Notes: generated by a model from the letters alone, not told the origin. A DNA stretch of 64,000 nt from a virus (IMGVR_UViG_3300010388_000228:1-64000), one strand, 5' to 3'. Positions 13,345 through 19,361 are shown, counted from the stretch's first letter. Program-made: numbers and translations.

Positions 13345-13626
13345 ATGCCAAAAACTGCTAACCCTGTTGTAATCGCTACACTCAAACAATGTGTTACTAA
13401 CTTCAATGCTCAAGCAAAAGAGTATTTCGAAACAACGGATCGCGATCTCAGTGATCTTGGGTTGTTGTGTACTGAAGATGCCAAGTACAACCAAAAGTGT
13501 TTAATCAGTTATATGAAGACTGGCGACTACGATGAGTTAATCGGTAAGTTGGTATATCAGGATACTCTACCAAGAGAACGAGTTATCTATGCAATGATGG
13601 AAGCCGGCTGCTATCCGGAGGTGTGA
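13345..13626 (+). CDS. Small hypothetical protein
   Basis: 93 residues, MPKTANPVVIATLKQCV, predicted mostly helical with three cysteines. It is preceded by the hairpin-type leader and by ATAGCGTG instead of a strong RBS. Function unknown. Confidence 0.7.
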   Translation: MPKTANPVVIATLKQCVTNFNAQAKEYFETTDRDLSDLGLLCTEDAKYNQKCLISYMKTGDYDELIGKLVYQDTLPRERVIYAMMEAGCYPEV

Positions 13627-13648
13627 AAATATAGATCAAAAGTATCAG

Positions 13649-13705
13649 TTGCTAACCTGTGCTTAGTTTGCTATACTATGTGCAAGTTAGCAATAACGCT
13701 AACTT
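13649..13705 (+). promoter_or_regulatory. Promoter with AATAAC leader hairpin
   Basis: TTGCTA 13649-13654, 17 bp, TATACT 13672-13677. AAGTTAGC 13684-13691, loop AATAAC, GCTAACTT 13698-13705. Confidence 0.7.
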
Positions 13706-13731
13706 TTAACACTACTACAGCGTACACTACT

Positions 13732-13920
13732 ATGTCAAAAATACTCTATGTTACCTCAGCAGCGCGTATCAAATACATTAACATGCTCACACGCCAATTG
13801 CGTACTAAACCAAAAAACAGCAAACCATATCTCGAGTTAAACGATGCAATCAACAAGTTCTACAAAGAGGAGCTTGAAGCAGCTGATGCAGTAGCACGCG
13901 GCGAGCTTGTGGAGCTATAG
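13732..13920 (+). CDS. Small helical protein, paralogue of the 12553 gene
   Basis: 62 residues starting MSKILYVTSAARI. It is a shorter version of the 12553 product, with the SAAR..YI...L, PYLELNDAINKFY and EELEAADA pattern. A longer in-frame start at 13678 lies in the promoter and is rejected. Function unknown. Confidence 0.7.
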   Translation: MSKILYVTSAARIKYINMLTRQLRTKPKNSKPYLELNDAINKFYKEELEAADAVARGELVEL

Positions 13921-13943
13921 GTTAAAGCTTCGTAAAAAACCAT

Positions 13944-14000
13944 TTGCTAACTTGCGCTTAGTTTGCTATAATATGTGCAAGTTAGCAATAACGCTAACTT
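13944..14000 (+). promoter_or_regulatory. Promoter with AATAAC leader hairpin
   Basis: TTGCTA 13944-13949, 17 bp, TATAAT 13967-13972. AAGTTAGC 13979-13986, loop AATAAC, GCTAACTT 13993-14000. Confidence 0.7.
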
Positions 14001-14022
14001 ATAACTTTACAGCGTGTATATT

Positions 14023-14373
14023 ATGCAAAATAAAATTACTAATATTATTAAAAACGCAGCAGCATCGCACAACCTCGAAGTCACAATTACACACAACTGG
14101 AGCAATACGGGCACCATGTTTATCACTAAAGCGAACAGTATGGAAACAGTGACTAAGCTGGACTTTTGGTTCTATCAAAACTATGTAACGTTCGATGCTC
14201 GCACACGCGGTGTAACGATTAATCCAAAAGCTAAAGCATTGGATTACAGTGAAACAATTGACTACGTGAATCACGTGGAGTTTGAAAACTTTATGCAACG
14301 ATTAGTTGGCAGCTGGGGTGCTGTTGAGTTGCAAGACTTAAGCGATGTAATTGACTCATATGCGGTAGCATAG
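14023..14373 (+). CDS. Small early protein
   Basis: 116 residues from the ATG at 14023 (MQNKITNIIKNAAASHNLEV). It appears beta-rich in the middle (TKLDFWFYQNYVTFDARTRG) with a helical end. The start MQ(N/T)K..... is shared with other genes of this leader class. Function unknown. Confidence 0.7.
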   Translation: MQNKITNIIKNAAASHNLEVTITHNWSNTGTMFITKANSMETVTKLDFWFYQNYVTFDARTRGVTINPKAKALDYSETIDYVNHVEFENFMQRLVGSWGAVELQDLSDVIDSYAVA

Positions 14374-14387
14374 AGCAAGCGGTAAAC

Positions 14388-14452
14388 AAAACGCTTGCAA
14401 TGTTGTAAGCGTTTTGCTATACTATGTGCAAGTTAGCAATGTTGCTAACTTG
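14388..14452 (+). promoter_or_regulatory. Promoter inside an inverted repeat, with leader hairpin
   Basis: AAAACGCTT (14388-14396) and AAGCGTTTT (14407-14415) form an inverted repeat that overlaps the -35 TTGCAA (14395-14400). It could be an operator or the terminator of the previous gene. The -10 TATACT is at 14418-14423. The leader hairpin is an extended variant, CAAGTTAGCAA (14429-14439) pairing with TTGCTAACTTG (14442-14452). Confidence 0.65.
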
Positions 14453-14482
14453 TTAAACAAACTACTACACTGGAGCGCCACA

Positions 14483-14890
14483 ATGCAAACTACTACTAAA
14501 TTACTTAAAAACACAGCTAACGCTATTGCTCACGTTGTATCACACACATCGGACGAAGTCAAACTTCCAGCTTATGTGTGCTTGCAGGATATTAAGCGTA
14601 GAGATGCAGAGAATGTGGAATTGTACAGTGCGGTACAGTTGCATGTTGGGGAAGCGTTGTTAGCGCATATTGAGGATGTGTATATACAGAGCAACGTGTA
14701 TTTGAACTACCGCAAAAAGTTTATTGCCGTTAAAGTCAACAGTCCCAAGTTTACTGATAAAGCAAGTTTAAGAGCAGCGAAGTTAGATATATGGGCAGAG
14801 GCTAATGGAATTGTAATTGAGCATACGAGACACGGCAACATGGTGTACAGAGCTAACATGGATGCACTGGATGCCATAGCAGCCGCATAG
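14483..14890 (+). CDS. Early protein of unknown function
   Basis: 135 residues, MQTTTKLLKNTANAIAHVV, start chosen after TGGAGCG. It contains a beta/alpha mix (YRKKFIAVKVNSPKFTDKASL) reminiscent of small nucleic-acid-binding folds, but nothing definite. The stop TAG merges with a GGCCCCGCTG copy. Confidence 0.7.
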   Translation: MQTTTKLLKNTANAIAHVVSHTSDEVKLPAYVCLQDIKRRDAENVELYSAVQLHVGEALLAHIEDVYIQSNVYLNYRKKFIAVKVNSPKFTDKASLRAAKLDIWAEANGIVIEHTRHGNMVYRANMDALDAIAAA

Positions 14891-14940
14891 GCCCCGCTGC
14901 TTATACACGCGCATTGCAGGCACAATGGTTAATAAACTGC

Positions 14941-14968
14941 TTGCAATGCGCGTACAATAGTGTATAAT
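14941..14968 (+). promoter_or_regulatory. Sigma70 promoter
   Basis: TTGCAA 14941-14946, 16 bp, TATAAT 14963-14968, upstream of the zinc-ribbon gene at 15002. There is no leader hairpin here. Confidence 0.65.
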
Positions 14969-15001
14969 ATACACAACTTAAACAAATAGCGTGTAAAAAT
15001 T

Positions 15002-15157
15002 ATGCAAGTAAAAAACATTAAACTGATACACACATATTGCAGTACGTGTGGGGACTTGAGTGTACTACACAACATGGAAACAGATGAGCTCGAACCATGT
15101 TGGGCTTGTGAGCAAACTGAAGCAAATGACTTTAACGATAAAGCGGAGCGTGTATAA
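15002..15157 (+). CDS. Zinc-ribbon-like small protein
   Basis: 51 residues with two CxxC knuckles: YCSTCGDLS and PCWACEQTE, 20 residues apart, a typical zinc-ribbon arrangement. Such proteins often bind nucleic acid or host transcription factors. The stop TAA overlaps the next ATG by one base, so the two genes are co-translated. Confidence 0.7.
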   Translation: MQVKNIKLIHTYCSTCGDLSVLHNMETDELEPCWACEQTEANDFNDKAERV

Positions 15158-15423
15158 TGGCAACAGGTATTATGAACAACGAAGTTAAACAACAACAAGC
15201 AGCGGAGTTAGCGGCTCGCGTGGCAATGTTCTTAGCAACCGGTGGACAGATTAAAACGACTAAAACAGGACGCAGAGGGCGTACGACAGTATCACAAGTT
15301 CATACTCCCCGCGTTGTGGTAGTAGAGAAACAACGATACACATGGGAAGAGGCAAAACGGGAGCTAGCGGAGATTGGCTTACTGACTAAGCCAGTACAAT
15401 CGGCAATCAAAGCACGCCAATAG
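15157..15423 (+). CDS. Basic early protein, related to the 16574 gene
   Basis: 88 residues. The motif LAARVAMFLATGGQIKTTKTG resembles AAVQAFLDNGGTVTRRKSN in the 16574 product, and both carry a W-E-x-A helix later (YTWEEAKRELAEIG, SWEVALAKLTTI). The basic middle (TGRRGRTT) suggests nucleic-acid binding. The stop overlaps a GACCCCGCTG copy. Confidence 0.7.
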   Translation: MATGIMNNEVKQQQAAELAARVAMFLATGGQIKTTKTGRRGRTTVSQVHTPRVVVVEKQRYTWEEAKRELAEIGLLTKPVQSAIKARQ

Positions 15424-15489
15424 ACCCCGCTGCTTACACGCGCGTATAATCGAGTACGCGCGTATTACAACAAATAATCGGAGCACATC

Positions 15490-15861
15490 ATGTTAATCCA
15501 AAAAGTATTGAAAAACCATATTAAGTTTTTAAACGATGTACAGGCTAAACTCGAAGACATTCACAACACCATTGCATTCAATACAGAGGTAACCCGGTCA
15601 CTATCGAATGGCTTCCATATGCTCAAAGAGAAGGAGCGTAAGACAGTTTCAAAAGTATTGCTAAATGATGTATCGAATGTAATTGGTTATAAGGAAGCTG
15701 ATGTAATTGATCTTGTGGCACAACTACATTACACGAGCGCAATGGGCATAGTGAGCACAACGGAAAGCGACTTATACGATTTAGTGTATTGCTTGGATAT
15801 TCCATTAATGATCGAGCGTATGAAACAACGATATGCTGAAGTAGAGAGTATGATGGCATAA
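15490..15861 (+). CDS. Helical hypothetical protein
   Basis: 123 residues, MLIQKVLKNHIKFLND, predicted nearly all helical (coiled-coil-like beginning). TCGGAGC lies before the ATG. A TATAAT at about 15446 behind the decamer may be its promoter, with a poor -35. Function unknown. Confidence 0.7.
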   Translation: MLIQKVLKNHIKFLNDVQAKLEDIHNTIAFNTEVTRSLSNGFHMLKEKERKTVSKVLLNDVSNVIGYKEADVIDLVAQLHYTSAMGIVSTTESDLYDLVYCLDIPLMIERMKQRYAEVESMMA

Positions 15862-15872
15862 CTGATATATCG

Positions 15873-15888
15873 GGCACAGGGAAGTGCC
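15873..15888 (+). promoter_or_regulatory. CsrA-site-like hairpin a (loop AGGGAA)
   Basis: GGCAC (15873-15877), hexaloop AGGGAA, GTGCC (15884-15888). GGA in a six-base loop closed by C-G matches the known CsrA/RsmA binding hairpin (AC-ARGGAU-GU). It is one of five in this region. Confidence 0.55.
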
Positions 15889-15894
15889 GATTAA

Positions 15895-15943
15895 CCGGGC
15901 AACCTGACAGACCGACCAACCACCCCCCCCCCCCGGGTTGCCC
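15895..15943 (+). repeat. Poly-C tract 2 (C12) in a stem-loop
   Basis: Twelve C at 15923-15934, preceded by GACAGACCGACCAACCA and followed by GGG. The flanks GGGCAACC and GGTTGCCC form an 8-bp stem with the tract in the loop. Confidence 0.7.
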
Positions 15944-15973
15944 ACTAGTGGTAATAATACCAAAATAAAATGC

Positions 15974-16029
15974 TTTACAAAATGTTTTAATGTGCTATAC
16001 TATGTGCAAGTTAGCAATAACGCTAACTT
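15974..16029 (+). promoter_or_regulatory. Promoter with AATAAC leader hairpin
   Basis: TTTACA 15974-15979, 16 bp, TATACT 15996-16001. AAGTTAGC 16008-16015, loop AATAAC, GCTAACTT 16022-16029. Confidence 0.7.
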
Positions 16030-16049
16030 ATAACTATAGCGTGTAAATT

Positions 16050-16397
16050 ATGCAAAATACTACTACAGCAACAAACAACAAAATTAACGTATTAAACGCA
16101 AACACAAGCAAGTACCCGCTAACTCCCAGCGTAACAAGTACAGTGTTTATGTTGGCGGACGAGGGCTATGCGGAGGAGTGGGGCACTACTGAGCATCCGG
16201 TGCACATAATTGCGCAAATGGTAACAATATACAACAGACATTATGAAGCACATGATGACTTGTGGAACGATGATGCTGCGGTACAAGCGTTTATAGAGGA
16301 AGTAGAGGAGCACGAGGACTTAGTGGATTACATAAACAATGTGGCATTACAGGACGCTGAGTTTGTGTATAACTGCTTGTGTGGATCGGGACTATAA
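16050..16397 (+). CDS. Early protein, EEW..HP family member 2
   Basis: 115 residues. It is a paralogue of the 12904 product (shared AEEW, HP.HI, LW, EHEDLVDYIN, DAEFV, C.CG.GL). The N-terminal 35 residues differ, so only the C-terminal domain is conserved. It is acidic. Function unknown. Confidence 0.75.
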   Translation: MQNTTTATNNKINVLNANTSKYPLTPSVTSTVFMLADEGYAEEWGTTEHPVHIIAQMVTIYNRHYEAHDDLWNDDAAVQAFIEEVEEHEDLVDYINNVALQDAEFVYNCLCGSGL

Positions 16398-16406
16398 CGG
16401 ATACAA

Positions 16407-16424
16407 CGGCACAAGGAAGTGCCG
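16407..16424 (+). promoter_or_regulatory. CsrA-site-like hairpin b (loop AAGGAA)
   Basis: CGGCAC (16407-16412), hexaloop AAGGAA, GTGCCG (16419-16424), directly after the stop of the 16050 gene and before a GGCCCCGCTG copy. Confidence 0.55.
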
Positions 16425-16491
16425 CTTTAATCGGCCCCGCTGTTTATGTGTACGCGTGTGGGCGCATGGTTAATAAAACTAAAAATAATGC

Positions 16492-16548
16492 TTTACTTAC
16501 CAGTTTTACTTTGCTATACTATGTGCAAGTTAGCAATAACGCTAACTT
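16492..16548 (+). promoter_or_regulatory. Promoter with AATAAC leader hairpin
   Basis: TTTACT 16492-16497, 17 bp, TATACT 16515-16520. AAGTTAGC 16527-16534, loop AATAAC, GCTAACTT 16541-16548. Confidence 0.7.
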
Positions 16549-16573
16549 ATAACTTTACAGCGTGCTTACTACT

Positions 16574-16864
16574 ATGTTTAATAATACAAACAAACAAACA
16601 AAAAACGCAGCAACAAACGCAGCAGTACAAGCGTTTTTGGACAACGGCGGTACAGTGACACGCCGCAAAAGCAATGTACCGGAAGTCAGTGCACCACCTG
16701 CCAACTACTTTACAAGTACTGATGCGCCGAAAGCAGTTGACAAATTGGACAGCTGGGAAGTAGCACTTGCAAAGCTAACAACGATATTACCGGGAAGCGG
16801 CATTAAGGTAGTATGGAACGACGGACGTGCGGCAAGCAGTGTAGAGGAACTGTACGGACTATAA
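16574..16864 (+). CDS. Early protein related to the 15157 gene
   Basis: 96 residues from the ATG at 16574 (MFNNTNKQTKN). Shared helix-turn-strand motif AAVQAFLDNGGTVT with the 15157 product. A proline-rich linker (PEVSAPPANYF) separates it from a second small helical part. Function unknown. Confidence 0.7.
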   Translation: MFNNTNKQTKNAATNAAVQAFLDNGGTVTRRKSNVPEVSAPPANYFTSTDAPKAVDKLDSWEVALAKLTTILPGSGIKVVWNDGRAASSVEELYGL

Positions 16865-16874
16865 GGTAACACAG

Positions 16875-16890
16875 AGCACATGGACGTGCT
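16875..16890 (+). promoter_or_regulatory. CsrA-site-like hairpin c (loop ATGGAC)
   Basis: AGCAC (16875-16879), hexaloop ATGGAC, GTGCT (16886-16890). A second small hairpin, CCGA-GCAA-TCGG (16897-16908), follows with a GNRA tetraloop. Confidence 0.55.
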
Positions 16891-16924
16891 GAACAACCGA
16901 GCAATCGGACAGACCGACCAACCA

Positions 16925-16938
16925 CCCCCCCCCCGGAG
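16925..16938 (+). repeat. Poly-C tract 3 (C10) abutting an RBS
   Basis: Ten C at 16925-16934 run straight into GGAG (16935-16938), the RBS of the gene at 16945. Slippage here would alter the leader and possibly translation. Confidence 0.7.
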
Positions 16939-16944
16939 AAGACG

Positions 16945-17121
16945 ATGAACCGAATTAACCCATTACTAGCCGCTACGTTCAACACCCAAACAGATCGTAG
17001 AGAGTCGGAACGCAGACGCACTGAGCAGTTAAGAGAGCAACGAGCTGCAAAGAACACTGCGAAGTATGGTAACAACGACTTTGCGAGTGTGTTGGCAAGT
17101 GCATTAGTTGGCTATAGATAA
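16945..17121 (+). CDS. Small basic protein
   Basis: 58 residues, MNRINPLLAATFNTQT, with a strongly basic helical centre (DRRESERRRTEQLREQR). GGAG lies 6 bases before the ATG. The basic helix may bind RNA or DNA. No family was recognised. Confidence 0.6.
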   Translation: MNRINPLLAATFNTQTDRRESERRRTEQLREQRAAKNTAKYGNNDFASVLASALVGYR

Positions 17122-17134
17122 AACGAACATAACG

Positions 17135-17150
17135 GGCGCAAGGACGCGCC
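17135..17150 (+). promoter_or_regulatory. CsrA-site-like hairpin d (loop AAGGAC)
   Basis: GGCGC (17135-17139), hexaloop AAGGAC, GCGCC (17146-17150). The stem sequence differs from hairpins a, b and e but pairing is kept. It lies about 23 bases upstream of the start at 17173. Confidence 0.55.
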
Positions 17151-17172
17151 GAAATAACCGGAGCAAAGAATA

Positions 17173-17370
17173 ATGGGCAAATTATATATATTGAAAGTGA
17201 TGATGTTTATTGGGGCGCAGGAAATTGATAACACATTCATATATCCATCAGAAGCCGAGTGCCAAGCGCACCGAGCAATGGAAGTACAGTTACTGGACAA
17301 GCTGAATGAATCGGTGCTCACCGGATACGCGACACGCTGTGATGTTGCTGGTGACAGTGATATGAGATAA
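17173..17370 (+). CDS. Small hypothetical protein
   Basis: 65 residues, MGKLYILKVMMFIGAQE. Two short strands are followed by a helical part (SEAECQAHRAMEVQLLDKL). The CGGAGC RBS is 10 bases upstream. Function unknown. Confidence 0.65.
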   Translation: MGKLYILKVMMFIGAQEIDNTFIYPSEAECQAHRAMEVQLLDKLNESVLTGYATRCDVAGDSDMR

Positions 17371-17471
17371 AAGAGGAAGTGTGAGTGCAGTGGTAGCGCG
17401 AGCAATGAGCTTGCGCTATTATAACACAAACAAATGCAAAATGCAAGCGGTAAATTAAATAAAAATAATGC

Positions 17472-17528
17472 TTGCAATGTTTTAAAAATAGCGTATAATG
17501 TAACACAAGTTAGCAATAACGCTAACTT
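17472..17528 (+). promoter_or_regulatory. Upstream promoter with AATAAC leader hairpin
   Basis: TTGCAA 17472-17477, 16 bp, TATAAT 17494-17499. AAGTTAGC 17507-17514, loop AATAAC, GCTAACTT 17521-17528. Confidence 0.65.
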
Positions 17529-17578
17529 TTAACACTACTACAGCGTGCTAATTATGCAAAATAAAACTAAAAAAACAC

Positions 17579-17607
17579 TTGCTTTTACTGTAAAAAAAGT
17601 GTATAAT
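17579..17607 (+). promoter_or_regulatory. Second, internal promoter of the 17662 gene
   Basis: TTGCTT 17579-17584, 17 bp, TATAAT 17602-17607. It lies between a potential upstream ATG (17554) and the preferred ATG (17662), giving two alternative transcripts. Confidence 0.55.
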
Positions 17608-17661
17608 GTGCAACATAAATTAAACTTAGTAACAAACAACAACACAAGTGGAGCGAACACT

Positions 17662-18039
17662 ATGAACACAACAACAAACACAACACCAGTTTTTGCACAA
17701 GTAGTAACAGCAAGCTCAAAAGCCAACAGCAAATTAGTACAATGCGTGGGTGTTAGCGATCACGCAAAGCTGGGCTACAAAATACGCTTTAGCGGCAAGC
17801 CCGAAGCAACGGCGCGTGTTACTACGCTAATTGCAACAAAATTACACACGGACATCCGCTTTATAAACTTAGCACAAATTAAAACGGAAATTGAGGCAGC
17901 TGTAGAATTAGAAGGGCATCCAAACTTTGCAGATGACAACGCGCAAATGGCTATTGCGGCGTTTTTAAGCAAGCATAACGCAACGGAAGTACAGGCAGCA
18001 AGAGACGCGTATGCGGAACTGTTAGCACAGGCGGCATAA
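17662..18039 (+). CDS. Early protein, KIRF family member 2
   Basis: 125 residues from the ATG at 17662, which follows GTGGAGCG. The frame is open to an ATG at 17554, which would add 36 residues. It aligns with the 11805 and 19551(-) products: SKLVQCVGVSDHAKLGYKIRF, then HTDIRFINL and DDNAQMAIAAFLSKH. Function unknown. Confidence 0.72.
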   Translation: MNTTTNTTPVFAQVVTASSKANSKLVQCVGVSDHAKLGYKIRFSGKPEATARVTTLIATKLHTDIRFINLAQIKTEIEAAVELEGHPNFADDNAQMAIAAFLSKHNATEVQAARDAYAELLAQAA

Positions 18040-18051
18040 GCAAGTACACAG

Positions 18052-18067
18052 GGCACAGGGACGTGCC
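18052..18067 (+). promoter_or_regulatory. CsrA-site-like hairpin e (loop AGGGAC)
   Basis: GGCAC (18052-18056), hexaloop AGGGAC, GTGCC (18063-18067). This is the copy closest to the published CsrA consensus (CAC-AGGGAC-GTG). Confidence 0.6.
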
Positions 18068-18087
18068 GCAACTGGAAAAAATAACAC

Positions 18088-18115
18088 TTGCAATTAGTTT
18101 TAAAACGTGTATAAT
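18088..18115 (+). promoter_or_regulatory. Sigma70 promoter
   Basis: TTGCAA 18088-18093, 16 bp, TATAAT 18110-18115, upstream of the ATG at 18152. Confidence 0.65.
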
Positions 18116-18151
18116 ATACACATACTTTAACAAAACAGCGTGCTAACTACA

Positions 18152-18367
18152 ATGCAAACTAAACAACAAACAGTACACAATTTTTTAAACAAACAAGCGC
18201 AAACAGCTCACCACACCGTGAGCCCCGAGACCGGGACTGCCGCCCCGGGTTTGTTTAATACAGTAATGACAGCTGTGGTTACAACAATACAGTTTATAAT
18301 ATTGGCAATGCCATTTGCAATCGCAATTGCCGGCTTTGGTGGCGCGTTTGACGCATTGGTAAAATAA
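18152..18367 (+). CDS. Small single-span membrane protein
   Basis: 71 residues. A polar N-terminal half (QTKQQTVHNFLNKQAQTAHH) precedes a long hydrophobic segment (VTTIQFIILAMPFAIAIAGF, about residues 45-64). Only one span is apparent. Likely inserted in the host membrane early. Function unknown. Confidence 0.65.
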   Translation: MQTKQQTVHNFLNKQAQTAHHTVSPETGTAAPGLFNTVMTAVVTTIQFIILAMPFAIAIAGFGGAFDALVK

Positions 18368-18380
18368 ATAAATATAACGC

Positions 18381-18438
18381 TTGCATATAGTGTAACACTA
18401 TGCTATACTATATGCAAGTTAAGTAATAACACTTAACT
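18381..18438 (+). promoter_or_regulatory. Promoter with spacer palindrome and covarying leader hairpin
   Basis: TTGCAT 18381-18386, 17 bp, TATACT 18404-18409. The spacer contains ATAGTGTaACACTAT (18387-18401), an operator-like palindrome. The leader stem is AGTTAAGT (18417-18424) with ACTTAACT (18431-18438) around the same AATAAC loop, so both arms changed together. Confidence 0.65.
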
Positions 18439-18458
18439 ACTAACTGGAGATAGACAAC

Positions 18459-18533
18459 ATGGCAAGAAGATCCGACAGAGCAAAGACAGCAGGACAGAAA
18501 GCGGTACGTCGATACATTAGACGCAACAAATAA
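18459..18533 (+). CDS. 24-residue very basic peptide
   Basis: MARRSDRAKTAGQKAVRRYI then RRNK: ten Arg/Lys residues in 24. It has a full promoter, leader hairpin and TGGAGA RBS, so it is probably expressed. Charge suggests an RNA- or DNA-binding peptide. No homology was recognised. Confidence 0.6.
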   Translation: MARRSDRAKTAGQKAVRRYIRRNK

Positions 18534-18625
18534 AAGGCCCCGCTGCTAGGTATTAGCGGCCCATGTTAGGATATAGGTAGTAGTATATCCTAACAACCAA
18601 ACACATTTTGCATTGTGTTACCCCG

Positions 18626-18663
18626 ACCCTGTATTCATTATGCGATGATACAGGGTTTTTTAT
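18626..18663 (+). terminator. Rho-independent terminator
   Basis: ACCCTGTAT pairs with ATACAGGGT with additional CAT/ATG pairing inside, followed by TTTTTTATT. It ends the plus-strand early block. Confidence 0.8.
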
Positions 18664-18952
18664 TGACCATCGCGTCAACCGAATAACCGGACCTAGTGGA
18701 CTTAAACTAACTGAACAATCGGATCTCCATCTATTTCTGTAACCATCTGCCACCTGCAAATCCGCAGGCCCCGCTGTAAGGTATTGTGGTTTGTTGCTTA
18801 TAAGTTTTAAACACGTTTAACAAGTACAATTTACAATGCTAAAATTTGCGTTTTAACGCGTGTACAATGCGCGTTTATATACTAAGCAATGCAACAATAG
18901 CAGTACAAAATTTTAAACGCTTACAACGCAAATACGCAATGGCAAAAGAAAC

Positions 18953-18981
18953 TTGACATTCCATATTAGAGGTGTTATACT
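18953..18981 (+). promoter_or_regulatory. Consensus sigma70 promoter without a downstream ORF
   Basis: TTGACA 18953-18958, 17 bp, TATACT 18976-18981. The next ORF starts 200 bp further on and has its own promoter. Confidence 0.65.
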
Positions 18982-18987
18982 ATAGTG

Positions 18988-19114
18988 GTATGACCGACCT
19001 AATCGCAGGCCCCGCTGTAGCATATTAGGGGTTGACAGGAGGTGGGGAAAGGTGGTGGGGAAAGGTGGTATAATATAACATTGGCTCCGCCGAACCTCGG
19101 TTATATTTTTTAAA
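18988..19114 (+). ncRNA. Candidate small RNA
   Basis: A transcript from the promoter at 18953 would run about 125 nt to CCGA-ACC-TCGG plus TTATATTTTTT. It contains one GGCCCCGCTG copy and the purine block GGTGGGGAAAGG repeated twice. No ORF. It is inferred from promoter and terminator placement only. Confidence 0.4.
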
Positions 19115-19121
19115 AAAATGC

Positions 19122-19150
19122 TTGCATTGTGTATAGTATAATGCTATAAT
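19122..19150 (+). promoter_or_regulatory. Sigma70 promoter
   Basis: TTGCAT 19122-19127, 17 bp, TATAAT 19145-19150, upstream of the ATG at 19182. Confidence 0.6.
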
Positions 19151-19181
19151 ATATTTTTTTAACAACACAGCGTATAATACA

Positions 19182-19328
19182 ATGAATACATACTATTACG
19201 GTTACATATATAAACGGAACGCATACGCAATGTCCGGCGCGTTCGTTACCCTGCTTAGCCTTACGCGTAAGGAACATGCGGCGAGGTTGACTGGTAAGAT
19301 AAAAAGGTTAAAAGGAATAGTTGACTAA
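19182..19328 (+). CDS. Small basic hypothetical protein
   Basis: 48 residues, MNTYYYGYIYKRNAYAMSGA, with a basic helical end (ARLTGKIKRLKGIVD). The tyrosine-rich start is unusual. It has its own promoter but an RBS of the weak ACAGCGT type. Confidence 0.55.
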   Translation: MNTYYYGYIYKRNAYAMSGAFVTLLSLTRKEHAARLTGKIKRLKGIVD

Positions 19329-19337
19329 GGTGGGGAT

Positions 19338-19361
19338 AGGTGCTATACTAATATAGCACCT
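19338..19361 (+). terminator. Hairpin after the 19182 gene
   Basis: AGGTGCTATA (19338-19347), loop CTAA, TATAGCACCT (19352-19361). The U-tract is short, so termination would be weak. A partial decamer (GGCCCCGCTA, 19435) follows. Confidence 0.5.

Larger units (their letters stand above)
18534..18987. other. Gene-free region with hairpins and terminator
   Basis: It holds GGCCCCGCTG copies at 18536 and 18767, an 11-bp hairpin (18565-18575 with 18584-18594, loop GGTAGTAG), a terminator at 18626 and a hairpin TTGAC/GTCAA at 18663-18678. No ORF is convincing. Confidence 0.6.
10179..19017 (+). repeat. Dispersed GRCCCCGCTG decamer family
   Basis: Copies start at 10179, 10374, 12175, 12441, 14890, 15423, 16433, 18536, 18767 and 19008, with a 9/10 match at 19435. 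All are on the plus strand and intergenic; several merge with a stop codon (14890, 15423). None was noticed elsewhere in the window. The function is unknown. Confidence 0.75.

Noticed and set aside
13678-13731. N-terminal extensions beginning MCKLAITLT upstream of several early genes
   Set aside because: These codons are the promoter -10 and leader hairpin read as protein; the identical string before unrelated genes reflects the repeated DNA element.
15895-15943. Assembly gap or vector remnant at poly-C tracts
   Set aside because: Three tracts share flanking sequence and lie between intact genes, so they look like genuine repeated elements, although exact lengths should be checked.
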